Below, piece after piece: positions 51,467-60,262 of a stretch of DNA of 64,000 nt. The position numbers and the translations under genes are program-made. A model generated the notes under the pieces. That model was not told the DNA's origin. It did no database searches and saw only the letters and a list, made by a program, of their open reading frames with translations. Source of the DNA: SXOA01 sp051004015 (GTDB taxonomy: Bacteria; Planctomycetota; Planctomycetia; Pirellulales; Pirellulaceae); NCBI GenBank assembly GCA_051004015.1, contig JBPCKT010000081.1, forward strand, positions 7,980-71,979. Direction: 5' to 3'. Position 1 is the first letter of the stretch, and every line of letters begins with the position of its first letter.

Positions 51467-51501
51467 ACCCTCACCCCGGCCTTCTCCCAATGGGAGAAGG
51501 T
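51467..51501. repeat. CCCTCACCCCGGCC palindrome, right copy
   Basis: ACCCTCACCCCGGCCTTCTC with the hairpin CCTTCTCCCAATGGGAGAAGG. Opposite orientation to the copy at 46934. Ends two bases from the stop of the uracil-DNA glycosylase gene, for which it may be the transcription stop. Confidence 0.7.
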
Positions 51502-51502
51502 G

Positions 51503-52198
51503 TCAACCCAGGAGCTCTCTGGCCCGCCCGAAAACCGCATCCAGCATCGGCTCCGTCAGCTTGCCTGTGAAGGTGTTCTGCTGGCTCGGATGGAAGGTGC
51601 CGAGCAGAGTGAGGTTTTCGTTGACCTGCACTTCGGCTCCGTGGGCAAATTTGGGACGGGATTTGAGAGTCGTTTTGCCCAGAGCGCGGAGGGCATCGAA
51701 GGCCGTGTCAAAGCCGATCTTCCCCAGGCCGAGGAGGACGCGGAGATTCTTGAGCAGCTCGATTTCCCGGAGCAGAAACGGCCGGCAGTTGGCGAGCTCT
51801 TGCGGCAGCGGCTTGTTATCCGGCGGGGCGCAGCGGCAGGCGGCAGCGACGTACGCATTCGTGAGCTTCAGGCCATCGTCTCGGTGCGTCGAGTTGGGTT
51901 GATTGGCAAAGCCGGCCTTATGGAGCGCTCGGAACAGCCAGTCCCCACTCCGGTCACCGGTAAAGACTCGGCCGGTCCGGTTTCCTCCATGAGCCGCGGG
52001 TGCGAGACCAACCAGGAGCAGCCGCGCCTGCGGATCGCCAAAGCCCGGCACGGGTTTCGCCCAATATTCTTCCCCTCGAAATCTGGCCGGAGGATTCGCG
52101 GCCGCCTCTTCCCGCCACACCACCAACCGCGGGCAGCGGCAGCAGGCGATGATTTCAGCTTCGACGCGACCGATCGTATCCGTGGATCCCTTCGACAT
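51503..52198 (-). CDS. Uracil-DNA glycosylase, family 5 (UDGb type)
   Basis: 231 residues. Motif A GLAPAAHGGNRTGRVF at residues 64-79 is the family-5 form (Ala where family 1 has catalytic Asp), and motif B is FHPSQQNTFTGKL at 202 onward. Cysteines 19/20/22, 121/123 and 138 are in position to bind a 4Fe-4S cluster. Removes uracil and related deaminated bases from DNA. Follows the large PVC haem gene on the same strand with a three-base gap. Confidence 0.9.
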   Translation of the reverse strand: MSKGSTDTIGRVEAEIIACCRCPRLVVWREEAAANPPARFRGEEYWAKPVPGFGDPQARLLLVGLAPAAHGGNRTGRVFTGDRSGDWLFRALHKAGFANQPNSTHRDDGLKLTNAYVAAACRCAPPDNKPLPQELANCRPFLLREIELLKNLRVLLGLGKIGFDTAFDALRALGKTTLKSRPKFAHGAEVQVNENLTLLGTFHPSQQNTFTGKLTEPMLDAVFGRARELLG

Positions 52199-52201
52199 AG
52201 C

Positions 52202-55200
52202 CTACGGCTTCGTTCCCGGAATCAGTTTCGCGCTGGGGTCGGTCGGAGGTTTGTCGAGGGTGATGTAGGCGAAGAGGTCGGCGATTTCTTCGGGCTTGAG
52301 GGTTTTCTCAACGTCCTGGGGCATGAGGGAGAGATCGCTGATTTTCATTTCCTCGACGTCGCCGCGGGGGATGATCTCCTGCTTGCCTCCTTGGACCTTG
52401 AGGACGACCCGCTGAGGGCTGTCTTCGGCGAGCAGGCCGGTGAGGACCCGGCCACCGGTGGTTTTCACGAGGCGGGCCTGGTAGGAAGCGCCGATGACGA
52501 GGCTGGGGTCGAAGACGTTGGAGAGGAGCTGGTCGAACGACGCGCGGCCGTTCGCCGTGATGTCGGGGCCGACCTCCTGACCTTCGCCGTACATCTTGTG
52601 GCATTGGCCGCAGACCTTGGTGTAGACCGCGATTCCCCGCTTGGCGTCGCCGGGCGTTTTGCGGATCAGGGCTTTCATCTGGGCGACGATCTCCTCCCGC
52701 TGCGGATCGCGGGTAGTGCGGACGGTTCCCCAGTGCTTGCTCACTGCACTTGTCAGCTCTTTGTCATTCAGGGAGAGGAGCTGGCGGACCTGGTTGACGT
52801 TGAGGGCCTCGGCGGGGATTTTCTTTTCGCCGATGGCAGCGACGAGTTTGTTTGCCCAGATGGTGCGCTGGGTGAGGAGCTGAATGGCTTTGGGTTTGAC
52901 GTCGGGTTCGAGCTTGGCGTAAGCAGCGAGCACGACATCGGCGACTTTTGGATCTTCCAGCTTGCCGAGCATGGCGAGCAGCTTGCCACGGAAGTCGGAC
53001 GGGTCTTGAGCCGGCGACACGCTGCCGGTGAGGGCGTCGGCGACGAGCGGCAGGACTTCTTTGTCTCCGCCAGAGATCAGGGCCGCGAGACCGCGGATGC
53101 GGTAGTCGTTTTGGAGGCCGTTGACCGAGAAAGTCTGTCGCGCCCGCTTGAGACCGCGCTCGTCCCCCCAAGAAGCGGCGAGCAGAGCCGCTTCATCACC
53201 GGCGGGATGTAAAGCGGGATCCTTGAGCAGCGGAGCAAGCGACGCGGACAGCGCTTCCTTCAATTCAGCGAGCCGCTCGCCGCGAATCTCGCCGGACTGC
53301 ACTTTTTCGCCTAACATATGCAAGATTCTTTGCGCGGCAACCGGCGCAGCATCTTGTGTCAGAATCATAATCATGCCCATCGACTCAGGATCGAGCTTCT
53401 TCGCAGCCAGCATTCGTTCATAGGCGCGGGGAATGATTTCGTTGGCGTGGGGAGACTTCAAGAAACCATATCCCTTCAAATAGGACGCCAAGTCTCCTGC
53501 GTCTTCCAGTTGAGGATACAGATTCTGCCACACAATCTTGGGAATCAACTTGTCATCGCCACAGTTCTGCAAGACGCTGAGCAGTGAATGGGCGGATTTT
53601 CCTTTCTTGGCGAGCGCGATAATGACCTGCAGTTTGACATCCGCTGATTTGTCACTTCCCATATCGGGAAACAGCTTTTCCTCCGAATCTCCGGCCGCCC
53701 GTACGCCCCAGGCGCGAATCGTCGGATCGCTATCAAAGAAAACCTTCTGATGGAATTTGGGCTGGAGCGGTCGCATTCCAATCAACGTCCACAGGATTTC
53801 ATGCCGCACTTTGCGGAGATCGACTTTGGCAGCGGTCGCTTTCTTCGCTCCTTCTTGGCCGTACATCTCGTTTTCCAAGCGGGTTCTCGTTTCGGGACTG
53901 TTGCGCTCACAAAGGATTCGCCGGGCGATGTCACGGAAGAACACGTTAGGACTGTAAAGCCGCTCGACGAGTTGCTCATCCGTCTCCTTCCCCAAATCAA
54001 ACCCCTTCGCCCGCGGCGTCTCCTTGTATCGCACGCGGTACAGCCGCCCTTTCAGCCGGTCGATGCCGGCGGGGTCGCGGTTGGCGTCCTGGTAGCAGTG
54101 GTAGCGGTCGTACCAGTCCAGGATGTAGAGGCTGCCGTCGGGGCCGGTTTTTTGCACCACGGGCATGAACCAGGCGTCGTTGGCGGTGAGGAAGTCGGGC
54201 TCGGCGGTGGCAAAGTACGTGCTGCCGTCCCGCTGCAACTTGTCGACATTGATGCAGCCGCCGTGGATGTTCCCCATGTAGAGCTTGTCGCGGTACTTCT
54301 CGGGGTAGGCGTCGCTGTCGAAATAATGGATGCCGCAGTAGGCCGCCTTCTGGTGCTTGTGCCTGACGATGGATTCGATCTTCCAGGTGAACGGCGGGTA
54401 CGGCCCGCCCTGGCGGTGGTAGTAGCCGGTTTCGGTGAGATGCCAGAGATGGTCGATGACGCAGGCACTGATGAACGCGCTCCCGTTGGGGTCAAACGCC
54501 AAGCCCCACGGGTTGCTGGTCCCTTCGCAGAAGACCTGGAACTCGCGGGTTCGCGGATGGATGCGGAACAGGGCGCAGGTAAATTGCCAACCGGGATGAT
54601 CTTCTTTGTAATGCTTGGACGTCTTCGGATACTTCACGTGGCTGCGGTTGAAGACTCCATTGAGCCCGTACAGCCAGCCGTCGGGCCCCCAGGTGAGCGA
54701 ATTCGGTAGCTCGTGCGTATCGTCCCGCCCAAAGCCGGTGACGACGACCTCGCTCTTGTCCGCTTTTCCGTCCCCGTCGGTGTCCTGCATGAACAGGATG
54801 TCCGGCGAATTGGCGACCCACACGCCCCCATGTCCCACCGCAATGCCGCTGGGGATGTTGAGCCCCTCGGCAAAAACGGTGAACTTGTCCGCCTTGCCGT
54901 CGCCGTCGGTATCCTCCAGCACCTTCACCCGGTCCTTGCCGGGGCCGGGCGCTTTGCGAGGATATTCCAGGCTTTCGGAAATCCAGAACCGCCCCCGCTC
55001 ATCGATGGTCATCGCCACCGGGTTCACAATGTCCGGCTCGCTGGCGACGAGTTCGACGGTGAACCCCTCGGGGACCGTCATTTTCTTGATCGCCTCTTGC
55101 GGCGACAGCGCCGGTCCCGGGGGTTTGTCTTGGGCGTGAGGGATGGGGTCGGCAGCGGAGAGGGAGGCGGTGATGAGGCAGGAGATGACCGCCAGAGTAT

Positions 55201-55225
55201 GGATACGGGATGCGCGCGAAAACAT
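52202..55225 (-). CDS. PVC-type haem-binding CxxCH protein with dehydrogenase-like propeller
   Basis: 1007 residues. Signal peptide (LAVISCLITASLSA). N-terminal sorbosone/glucose-dehydrogenase-like propeller (MTVPEGFTVELVASEPDIVN; NSLTWGPDGWLYGLNGVFN; DPNGSAFISACVIDHLWHLT), then helical repeats of HEAT type (about residues 500-830), and a C-terminal cytochrome c with CGQCH near 872-876 and GQEVGPDITANGR. The last block DVEKTLKPEEIADLFAYI closes the haem pocket. Exported; probable sugar or polysaccharide oxidoreductase of unknown substrate. Very common in planctomycetes. Confidence 0.9.
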   Translation of the reverse strand: MFSRASRIHTLAVISCLITASLSAADPIPHAQDKPPGPALSPQEAIKKMTVPEGFTVELVASEPDIVNPVAMTIDERGRFWISESLEYPRKAPGPGKDRVKVLEDTDGDGKADKFTVFAEGLNIPSGIAVGHGGVWVANSPDILFMQDTDGDGKADKSEVVVTGFGRDDTHELPNSLTWGPDGWLYGLNGVFNRSHVKYPKTSKHYKEDHPGWQFTCALFRIHPRTREFQVFCEGTSNPWGLAFDPNGSAFISACVIDHLWHLTETGYYHRQGGPYPPFTWKIESIVRHKHQKAAYCGIHYFDSDAYPEKYRDKLYMGNIHGGCINVDKLQRDGSTYFATAEPDFLTANDAWFMPVVQKTGPDGSLYILDWYDRYHCYQDANRDPAGIDRLKGRLYRVRYKETPRAKGFDLGKETDEQLVERLYSPNVFFRDIARRILCERNSPETRTRLENEMYGQEGAKKATAAKVDLRKVRHEILWTLIGMRPLQPKFHQKVFFDSDPTIRAWGVRAAGDSEEKLFPDMGSDKSADVKLQVIIALAKKGKSAHSLLSVLQNCGDDKLIPKIVWQNLYPQLEDAGDLASYLKGYGFLKSPHANEIIPRAYERMLAAKKLDPESMGMIMILTQDAAPVAAQRILHMLGEKVQSGEIRGERLAELKEALSASLAPLLKDPALHPAGDEAALLAASWGDERGLKRARQTFSVNGLQNDYRIRGLAALISGGDKEVLPLVADALTGSVSPAQDPSDFRGKLLAMLGKLEDPKVADVVLAAYAKLEPDVKPKAIQLLTQRTIWANKLVAAIGEKKIPAEALNVNQVRQLLSLNDKELTSAVSKHWGTVRTTRDPQREEIVAQMKALIRKTPGDAKRGIAVYTKVCGQCHKMYGEGQEVGPDITANGRASFDQLLSNVFDPSLVIGASYQARLVKTTGGRVLTGLLAEDSPQRVVLKVQGGKQEIIPRGDVEEMKISDLSLMPQDVEKTLKPEEIADLFAYITLDKPPTDPSAKLIPGTKP

Positions 55226-55306
55226 GATGTCCGCCTCGTTGTGCGTGTTGCTTGCTTGAAGGCCCGATTATTGCCCGTGGAAGCGGGGGGAGCAAGCAAC
55301 TGGACG

Positions 55307-55516
55307 TTACTCGTGCTCTGCCGTGCCACCGCCAACATCCGTGTTGTCGAGCATACGGAGGATGCGGCGAGCCAAAGGCTCCTTGATCTCACGGTGGCGA
55401 GGAACCGCCTGCGATACGCCGGTCGTCGGATTGCGATACCAGTCGTGCTTTCCTCCGTGACGGACGAGCACACAGCCGAGCCCTTCGATGGCGCGAACCA
55501 AATCGACTCGCTTCAT
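55307..55516 (-). CDS. hicA: HicA-type mRNA interferase toxin
   Basis: 69 residues. The double-stranded-RNA-binding-like HicA fold: LVRAIEGLGCVLVRHGGKHD with catalytic His24 or nearby, then WYRNPTTGVSQAVPRHREIK. Downstream of hicB with a four-base overlap (ATGA), the usual translational coupling when the antitoxin is first. Cuts mRNA when free of HicB. Confidence 0.85.
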   Translation of the reverse strand: MKRVDLVRAIEGLGCVLVRHGGKHDWYRNPTTGVSQAVPRHREIKEPLARRILRMLDNTDVGGGTAEHE

Positions 55517-55704
55517 GAGATGACCAATTCGTCGACCTTGCGGATACCGGGAAGCTGCCCGCTCGTCAAATCGAGATACAGGTCCCGCAGATGAGCGAGC
55601 AGATCGTCGAGGCTTTCACCCTGGGTCCAATAATCTGGGTAATCCTGCAAGTAGCCGAGCCAAGCGTCGTCTTCCTGCCAATGGACGTATTTGATGGTTT
55701 GCAT
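55513..55704 (-). CDS. hicB: HicB-type antitoxin
   Basis: 63 residues from the ATG at 55704, with GGAG eight bases upstream; starts at 55710 and 55734 are possible. The HicB/DUF1902-type core is IKYVHWQEDDAWLGYLQDYP, DYWTQGESLDDLLAHLRDLY. No C-terminal DNA-binding domain, so autoregulation would need another factor. Confidence 0.8.
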   Translation of the reverse strand: MQTIKYVHWQEDDAWLGYLQDYPDYWTQGESLDDLLAHLRDLYLDLTSGQLPGIRKVDELVIS

Positions 55705-55764
55705 TCTCATATCTCCGCGATGGGTATACCTCATTATACCTCAGCGCCATTGAGGATTGGCAGT

Positions 55765-58041
55765 TTACTCCATCCCCTTCACCAATTCCCCCAGCGCCTT
55801 GGTCAGCTCCGGGGGAAAGGCGTCCTTCTCCGCGCTCCAGAAGTTGATGCTGCCGGACAGGCCGTCTTTCTTGATGGGGAGGTGGTAGCTGGATTGATAG
55901 GCCTTGGCCATATATTGCAGGTCGATGCCGCTGGCGCCCTCCAGCCGCTGGTGGAGGATGGGCTCTTTGGCGGTGGCGTAGGTGGAGAGCTTCATCCATT
56001 TGGCGGGGACCTTTTTTCCCGCCCCGCCGACTTCCTTCTCCAACGCCGAATCCTGGACGCATTTTTTGACGATGAGGTCGCTACCTTCCACGGTCGTCCA
56101 GCAGAGGCGGTCAAGCTGGGGGGCAAAGGCTTGCAAGGCTTCGCTGAATTCGGCCAGGTCCTTGTCGGATTTGAAGGCGGTTTTTGCGAGCTCGGACAGA
56201 TTTTCGTCGGGTGTACTTGATCCATCTTTCAGCTTCTTCAAAAACTCCGCGGTCCGGCTGCCGCTGATCTTTCCGGCGGCGGCGACGGCGGGAGTGGCGT
56301 CGAAGTAGCCGATCATCATTTCTTCCCAAGTCTGGTCCCCCCAGGTGACGGTGGACGTGGGGTCGGGGTTAGCAATGTTCCCTTCCGAGTTGTCGAACCA
56401 GGCCTCGCAGAAGATCCGCGTTCCCGCGGGCATCTGCTTGGGCTCGGCAAGCTCGTAGCCGTTCTGCCAGTTGAAGTCATAGTGCGGGACATTCAGCAGA
56501 ATTTCCTGCGTCTTGTCGGGATAGATGGCGGTATAGCGGAAGGCTTTTCCCCTCAGATGCATGTGCGGGAAGAGAGAGAGGAGCACCATGTCTTTGCTGA
56601 ACGAGTGGTATGCCTCCACCTTGTGGTTGCTGGCTCCGGCGGGGATGCGGAAGCCCTGGTTGGCCGCCTTGTCGGTGCCGACCTGGTGCTTCACTTCCGC
56701 GGGGTCGGCGAAGACGAAGCCGACGGAGCTGCGGTCGGTGGTGGCGGTGCCGTTGGGGGTGTAATGAATTTGGAAGACGAGCTTGCTGCCGGCGGGGATG
56801 AGCTTGGCTCGGCCATCTGTGAGGAACAGGGGACGTGCGCCGGGGGCTGTCGCGGTGAGAAATTCGCTATGCACGCCCGCGGTTTCTTTCCGCTGGCGGA
56901 AATTGTCCGCCAGGCCGACGATGATGTGATGCACGACTGCCCGGTTCCCCGGCCGGCATTCGGCCGCTTTGATCCACTTGTCCTCCTTGAAGCCGGGATC
57001 GACGACAAAGTGCTGATAGCGGACCTCTCCCTTGGCCGGCACGTTGTACGGCTTCTCGGACATAAACACGATCTGGTCCGGCTGGCCGATTTGCCAGCCG
57101 TCGGCGAATTGCTTCGCGGGGGGGAGATCCGTCTTGTCTCCTTCCGGAGCGCCGGCGGCAACCCAGCGATGGATCAGGGACTTCTCTTCGTCCGAAAGAC
57201 GGGCATCGTTGGCAAATTTGCCGTGCTTGGGATCGGCGTGCCAGGGAGGCATCCGCTGTTCGCTGACGACCTCGGCAATCATCTCCGCCCAGCCGACGGA
57301 CTCGTCATAGTTGGTGAGCGCGAACGGGCCGATCTCTCCCGGCCGATGACAATGGACGCAGTTGTCCTGAAAGATGCGGCTGATTTGCTTGGAATAGGTA
57401 ACATCGCTATCGACCTTGGGCGTGAGGAGGCGGCCGATGTGGCACCCGATGGAAGCGACTTCCTTGGTGGTCACTTCCTTGCCGGACAGGAGCTCGTCGA
57501 TCGCGGTGGCCAGCCAGGTTTGCTCCGGCTTATCTCGCCCTTTGCCGTAGGTGAATTGATCGTCGATGCGGCCGTGGTAGCGAATGACCCGCTCGGCATC
57601 GAGGACAAAGACCTCCGGGGTCCGCTCGGCCTGAAGGGCGTCGGCCACTTTGTTGCCGGCATCCCTCAGCAGCGGAAACTCAATCTTGCTCTTCTTGGCG
57701 AAGTGGGCGATTTCCGCGAGCGAATCCTGCTGGTTGGCATTGATGCCGAGAAACGCGACTCCCTGCTGCTCATACTTCGCCGCCAATTCCGCCAGCCGAG
57801 GTCCATAATGCGTCACCAGCGGGCATTCAGTCCCCATAAAGGCAATGACGACAACTTTGTTCTCGCTAAATTCCGCCAGAGTCCAGGTCTTGCCCCGGAA
57901 GTCTCCCAGCGAAAACGGGGCAACCTTTCGGCCAATGAAGGACTTCTGCTTCACGTCCGCGGCTTCCTTCGCGCGGGCGGACATGACGCCGAGGCTGAGA
58001 AGGGTGACCAGGGTGGTGGCAATCAGGGCTGCTCGGGGCAT
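55765..58041 (-). CDS. Redoxin-cytochrome-PHM-like fusion protein
   Basis: 758 residues. Signal peptide (IATTLVTLLSLGVMSA), then an AhpC/TSA-type redoxin (residues ~36-190) with a single conserved Cys in GTECPL (Cys73), then cytochrome c CVHCHRPGEIGPF at 228, and MPPWHAD as sixth-ligand region. From about residue 310 the sequence follows copper-type-II ascorbate-dependent monooxygenase folds: AVVHHIIV, FPHMHLRGKAF, and HYDFNWQNGYEL. Exported. Three modules in one chain suggest a redox relay; the substrate is unknown. Architecture is typical of planctomycetes. Confidence 0.85.
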   Translation of the reverse strand: MPRAALIATTLVTLLSLGVMSARAKEAADVKQKSFIGRKVAPFSLGDFRGKTWTLAEFSENKVVVIAFMGTECPLVTHYGPRLAELAAKYEQQGVAFLGINANQQDSLAEIAHFAKKSKIEFPLLRDAGNKVADALQAERTPEVFVLDAERVIRYHGRIDDQFTYGKGRDKPEQTWLATAIDELLSGKEVTTKEVASIGCHIGRLLTPKVDSDVTYSKQISRIFQDNCVHCHRPGEIGPFALTNYDESVGWAEMIAEVVSEQRMPPWHADPKHGKFANDARLSDEEKSLIHRWVAAGAPEGDKTDLPPAKQFADGWQIGQPDQIVFMSEKPYNVPAKGEVRYQHFVVDPGFKEDKWIKAAECRPGNRAVVHHIIVGLADNFRQRKETAGVHSEFLTATAPGARPLFLTDGRAKLIPAGSKLVFQIHYTPNGTATTDRSSVGFVFADPAEVKHQVGTDKAANQGFRIPAGASNHKVEAYHSFSKDMVLLSLFPHMHLRGKAFRYTAIYPDKTQEILLNVPHYDFNWQNGYELAEPKQMPAGTRIFCEAWFDNSEGNIANPDPTSTVTWGDQTWEEMMIGYFDATPAVAAAGKISGSRTAEFLKKLKDGSSTPDENLSELAKTAFKSDKDLAEFSEALQAFAPQLDRLCWTTVEGSDLIVKKCVQDSALEKEVGGAGKKVPAKWMKLSTYATAKEPILHQRLEGASGIDLQYMAKAYQSSYHLPIKKDGLSGSINFWSAEKDAFPPELTKALGELVKGME

Positions 58042-58215
58042 AAAAATCTCGCGGGACAGTTAGTTTTCGGGAAAGGGTATGTCTTAAACCCCGTTTAGCA
58101 TCCTCTGGTTTCGTCCATCTCAAGTTGCCTATTGCATTTCTGCCGCTTTCCCGTTGCCGCGTAGGGGCTTATCCAGCGATAGGGCGCGGATTCTCCCAGG
58201 CAGGTGCCACCCCAC

Positions 58216-59670
58216 CTAATGCAGCACCGGGCAGACGTCAAACCACTGCCGCCCTTGATTCTTCATCCACTCCTCGCAGTACGCCGGTCCCCAGTCGCCG
58301 ATCGGATACGTGCCCAGCGGCGGGGCGGCGGGGCTTTGCCAGGCGGCGATGATGGGGTCGATGAGGGACCAGGCGACTTCCACTTCGTCGTGGCGGGCGA
58401 ACAGGCTGGCATCGCCGTTCAGAGCGTCCAGGAGCAGCCGCTGGTAGGCGTCGGGCATTTCTCCCGTGAATTCCCTTGAGTAGCTGAAGTCCAGGTCGGT
58501 CAGCCGGAGCTTCATCCCCTCGTCGGGGACCTTGGTCTGGAAGTGCATCTGAATCCCCTCCGCCGGCTGGATTTGGATGACGAGGCGGTTGGCGTCCATG
58601 TGGGTGCGGGGACCTTCACCGAACATCATTTGCGGCGGCTCGCGGAACTGGATGACGATTTGCGTGGTGCGGCAGCTCATCGCTTTGCCGGAGCGGAGGT
58701 AGAACGGCACCCCTTTCCACCGCCAGTTATCCACATGCAGGCGGAGGGCGGCGAAGGTGGCGGTCTGACTGCCGGCGGGGACTTTCTCCGCCTGCAGGTA
58801 GCCTTCGTACTGGCCGCGGACCGTGTGCTGGGCAAAATCCGCCCCGGTCATCTGCCGCACCGCCCGTAGCACCTTCACCTTTTCGTCCCGCACATAGTCC
58901 GCCTGGAAGCGGACCGGGGCCTCCATCGACGTGATCATCATCAGTTGCAGCAGGTGGTTCTGGAACATGTCCCGCAGCACCCCGGCGTGGTCGTAATATC
59001 CGCCGCGGCTGCCGACGTCGACGTCTTCGGCCACGGTGATTTGCACATGGTCGATGTAGTTGCGGTTCCAAATCGGCTCGAAGATGGTGTTGGCGAACCG
59101 GAGAACGAGCAGGTTCTGCACGGTCTCTTTGCCGAGATAATGGTCGATGCGGTAAACCTGCCGCTCGCTGAAGACTTGATGCACGTCTTGGTTGAGTTTT
59201 TTCGCCGAAGCGAGGTCCGTACCGAAGGGCTTCTCGATAATCACCCGCCGCACGCCATTTTTTTCGTCTGCTAATCCCGCCTTCCCGAGCTGCGCCACGG
59301 CTGGTGCGTACAGCGACGGCATCGTCGCCAGGTAGTATAGCCGCGTGCTGGGCTGGTTCTTCTCAATTTCTGCGAGTAGCTTGGCGAGCGCGGCAATGTC
59401 CGCCTCGCTGCCGATATCCCCCGGCTGATAAAAAACACTCGCGGCGAATTCCTGCCACTTCGCTTCGTCGAACTGCTTGCCGGCGAATTTTCGGGTCGAC
59501 TCCGTCAGCTCCTTCCGCCACTCGTCATGCGAATGCTTCGTCCGCGCCACCCCGACGACCCGCGTATCCTTCGGCAGCCGCCCTTTCTTGAAGAGCAGGT
59601 AGAGCGCCGGAATGAGCTTGCGGCTGGTGAGGTCGCCGGAAGCGCCGAAGATGATGATGGTATGGGGCAT
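58216..59670 (-). CDS. zwf: Glucose-6-phosphate 1-dehydrogenase
   Basis: 484 residues, normal length. Makes 6-phosphogluconolactone and NADPH. N-terminal Rossmann GASGDLTSRKL (9-19), EKPFG (146-150) and the substrate site RIDHYLGKE (174-182). The palindrome at 59682-59790 starts twelve bases upstream of the start codon, in the expected ribosome-site and leader region. Confidence 0.96.
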   Translation of the reverse strand: MPHTIIIFGASGDLTSRKLIPALYLLFKKGRLPKDTRVVGVARTKHSHDEWRKELTESTRKFAGKQFDEAKWQEFAASVFYQPGDIGSEADIAALAKLLAEIEKNQPSTRLYYLATMPSLYAPAVAQLGKAGLADEKNGVRRVIIEKPFGTDLASAKKLNQDVHQVFSERQVYRIDHYLGKETVQNLLVLRFANTIFEPIWNRNYIDHVQITVAEDVDVGSRGGYYDHAGVLRDMFQNHLLQLMMITSMEAPVRFQADYVRDEKVKVLRAVRQMTGADFAQHTVRGQYEGYLQAEKVPAGSQTATFAALRLHVDNWRWKGVPFYLRSGKAMSCRTTQIVIQFREPPQMMFGEGPRTHMDANRLVIQIQPAEGIQMHFQTKVPDEGMKLRLTDLDFSYSREFTGEMPDAYQRLLLDALNGDASLFARHDEVEVAWSLIDPIIAAWQSPAAPPLGTYPIGDWGPAYCEEWMKNQGRQWFDVCPVLH

Positions 59671-59681
59671 GAGCGAATTCT

Positions 59682-59790
59682 ACTCGTTCCCAAGCTCCGC
59701 TTGGGAACGCACGTCTTCGAAGCTCCGCTTCGCATTCGGGAAGCGGAGCTTCCGTACTTGGTTCCCAAGCAGAGCTTGGGAACCAGTGGC
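59682..59790. repeat. TTCCCAAGCTCCGCTTGGGAA palindrome cluster, copy 2
   Basis: 109 bases, ACTCGTTCCCAAGCTCCGCT to GCTTGGGAACCAGTGGC. Nearly identical, in the same direction, to copy 3 at 60141-60250. Confidence 0.85.
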
Positions 59791-59908
59791 AATACAAGAT
59801 TCGTGCACGTCTAGGCATGGGAATTGCTTGATAAATCCCAGCCATCAGGCATTGGAACTCAATATTCCGGAATTGGCCCGCTACGGTCACCGCCACAGGA
59901 GAGACATC

Positions 59909-60139
59909 ATGCGACCTTTTGCTGTTTTCGGCCTCGTGCTCATGGCTTTGGGCGTCTTAGCGCTCTTTGTTCGCAGCTTTACGTATTTCACGACGGAGCA
60001 AGTCGTGGGACCCCTAGGATTTTTTGCGTGGGACGTTTCCCGGCCGCACACGATTTTCATCCATCCTATCGCGGGGATTGTGGCCGTCGCGGCGGGCGTC
60101 GCTCTGGTTTTCATGCTCGGTCGCAAGAGCGCGGCATAA
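59909..60139 (+). CDS. Small two-helix membrane protein, DUF3185-like
   Basis: 76 residues from the ATG at 59909 (AGGAG nine bases upstream). Two hydrophobic segments: PFAVFGLVLMALGVLALFV and HPIAGIVAVAAGVALVFML, with a short polar loop. The layout matches small integral membrane families such as DUF3185; no catalytic residues. Enclosed by two near-identical 110-base palindrome clusters. Confidence 0.65.
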   Translation: MRPFAVFGLVLMALGVLALFVRSFTYFTTEQVVGPLGFFAWDVSRPHTIFIHPIAGIVAVAAGVALVFMLGRKSAA

Positions 60140-60140
60140 T

Positions 60141-60250
60141 ACTCGTTCCCAAGCTCCGCTTGGGAACGCACGTCTTCGAAGCTCTGCTTCACATTCGGGA
60201 AGCGGAGCTTCCGTACTTGGGTTCCCAAGCAGAGCTTGGGAACCAGTGGC
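60141..60250. repeat. TTCCCAAGCTCCGCTTGGGAA palindrome cluster, copy 3
   Basis: 110 bases; matches copy 2 along its whole length with only a few changes. Begins directly after the stop of the small membrane protein. Confidence 0.85.
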
Positions 60251-60262
60251 GCGCGCATTCGT

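Larger units (their letters stand above)
51036..51502. other. Repeat-rich right edge of the accessory island
   Basis: 467 bases between the Avs-like gene and the glycosylase gene. It holds three CCGGCGGGCTCGTCCCGCCGG-type hairpins (51191-51211, 51258-51278, 51393-51413), the AACCCGAAGCG repeat and the CCCTCACCCCGG palindrome. No gene is supported on either strand. Confidence 0.6.
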
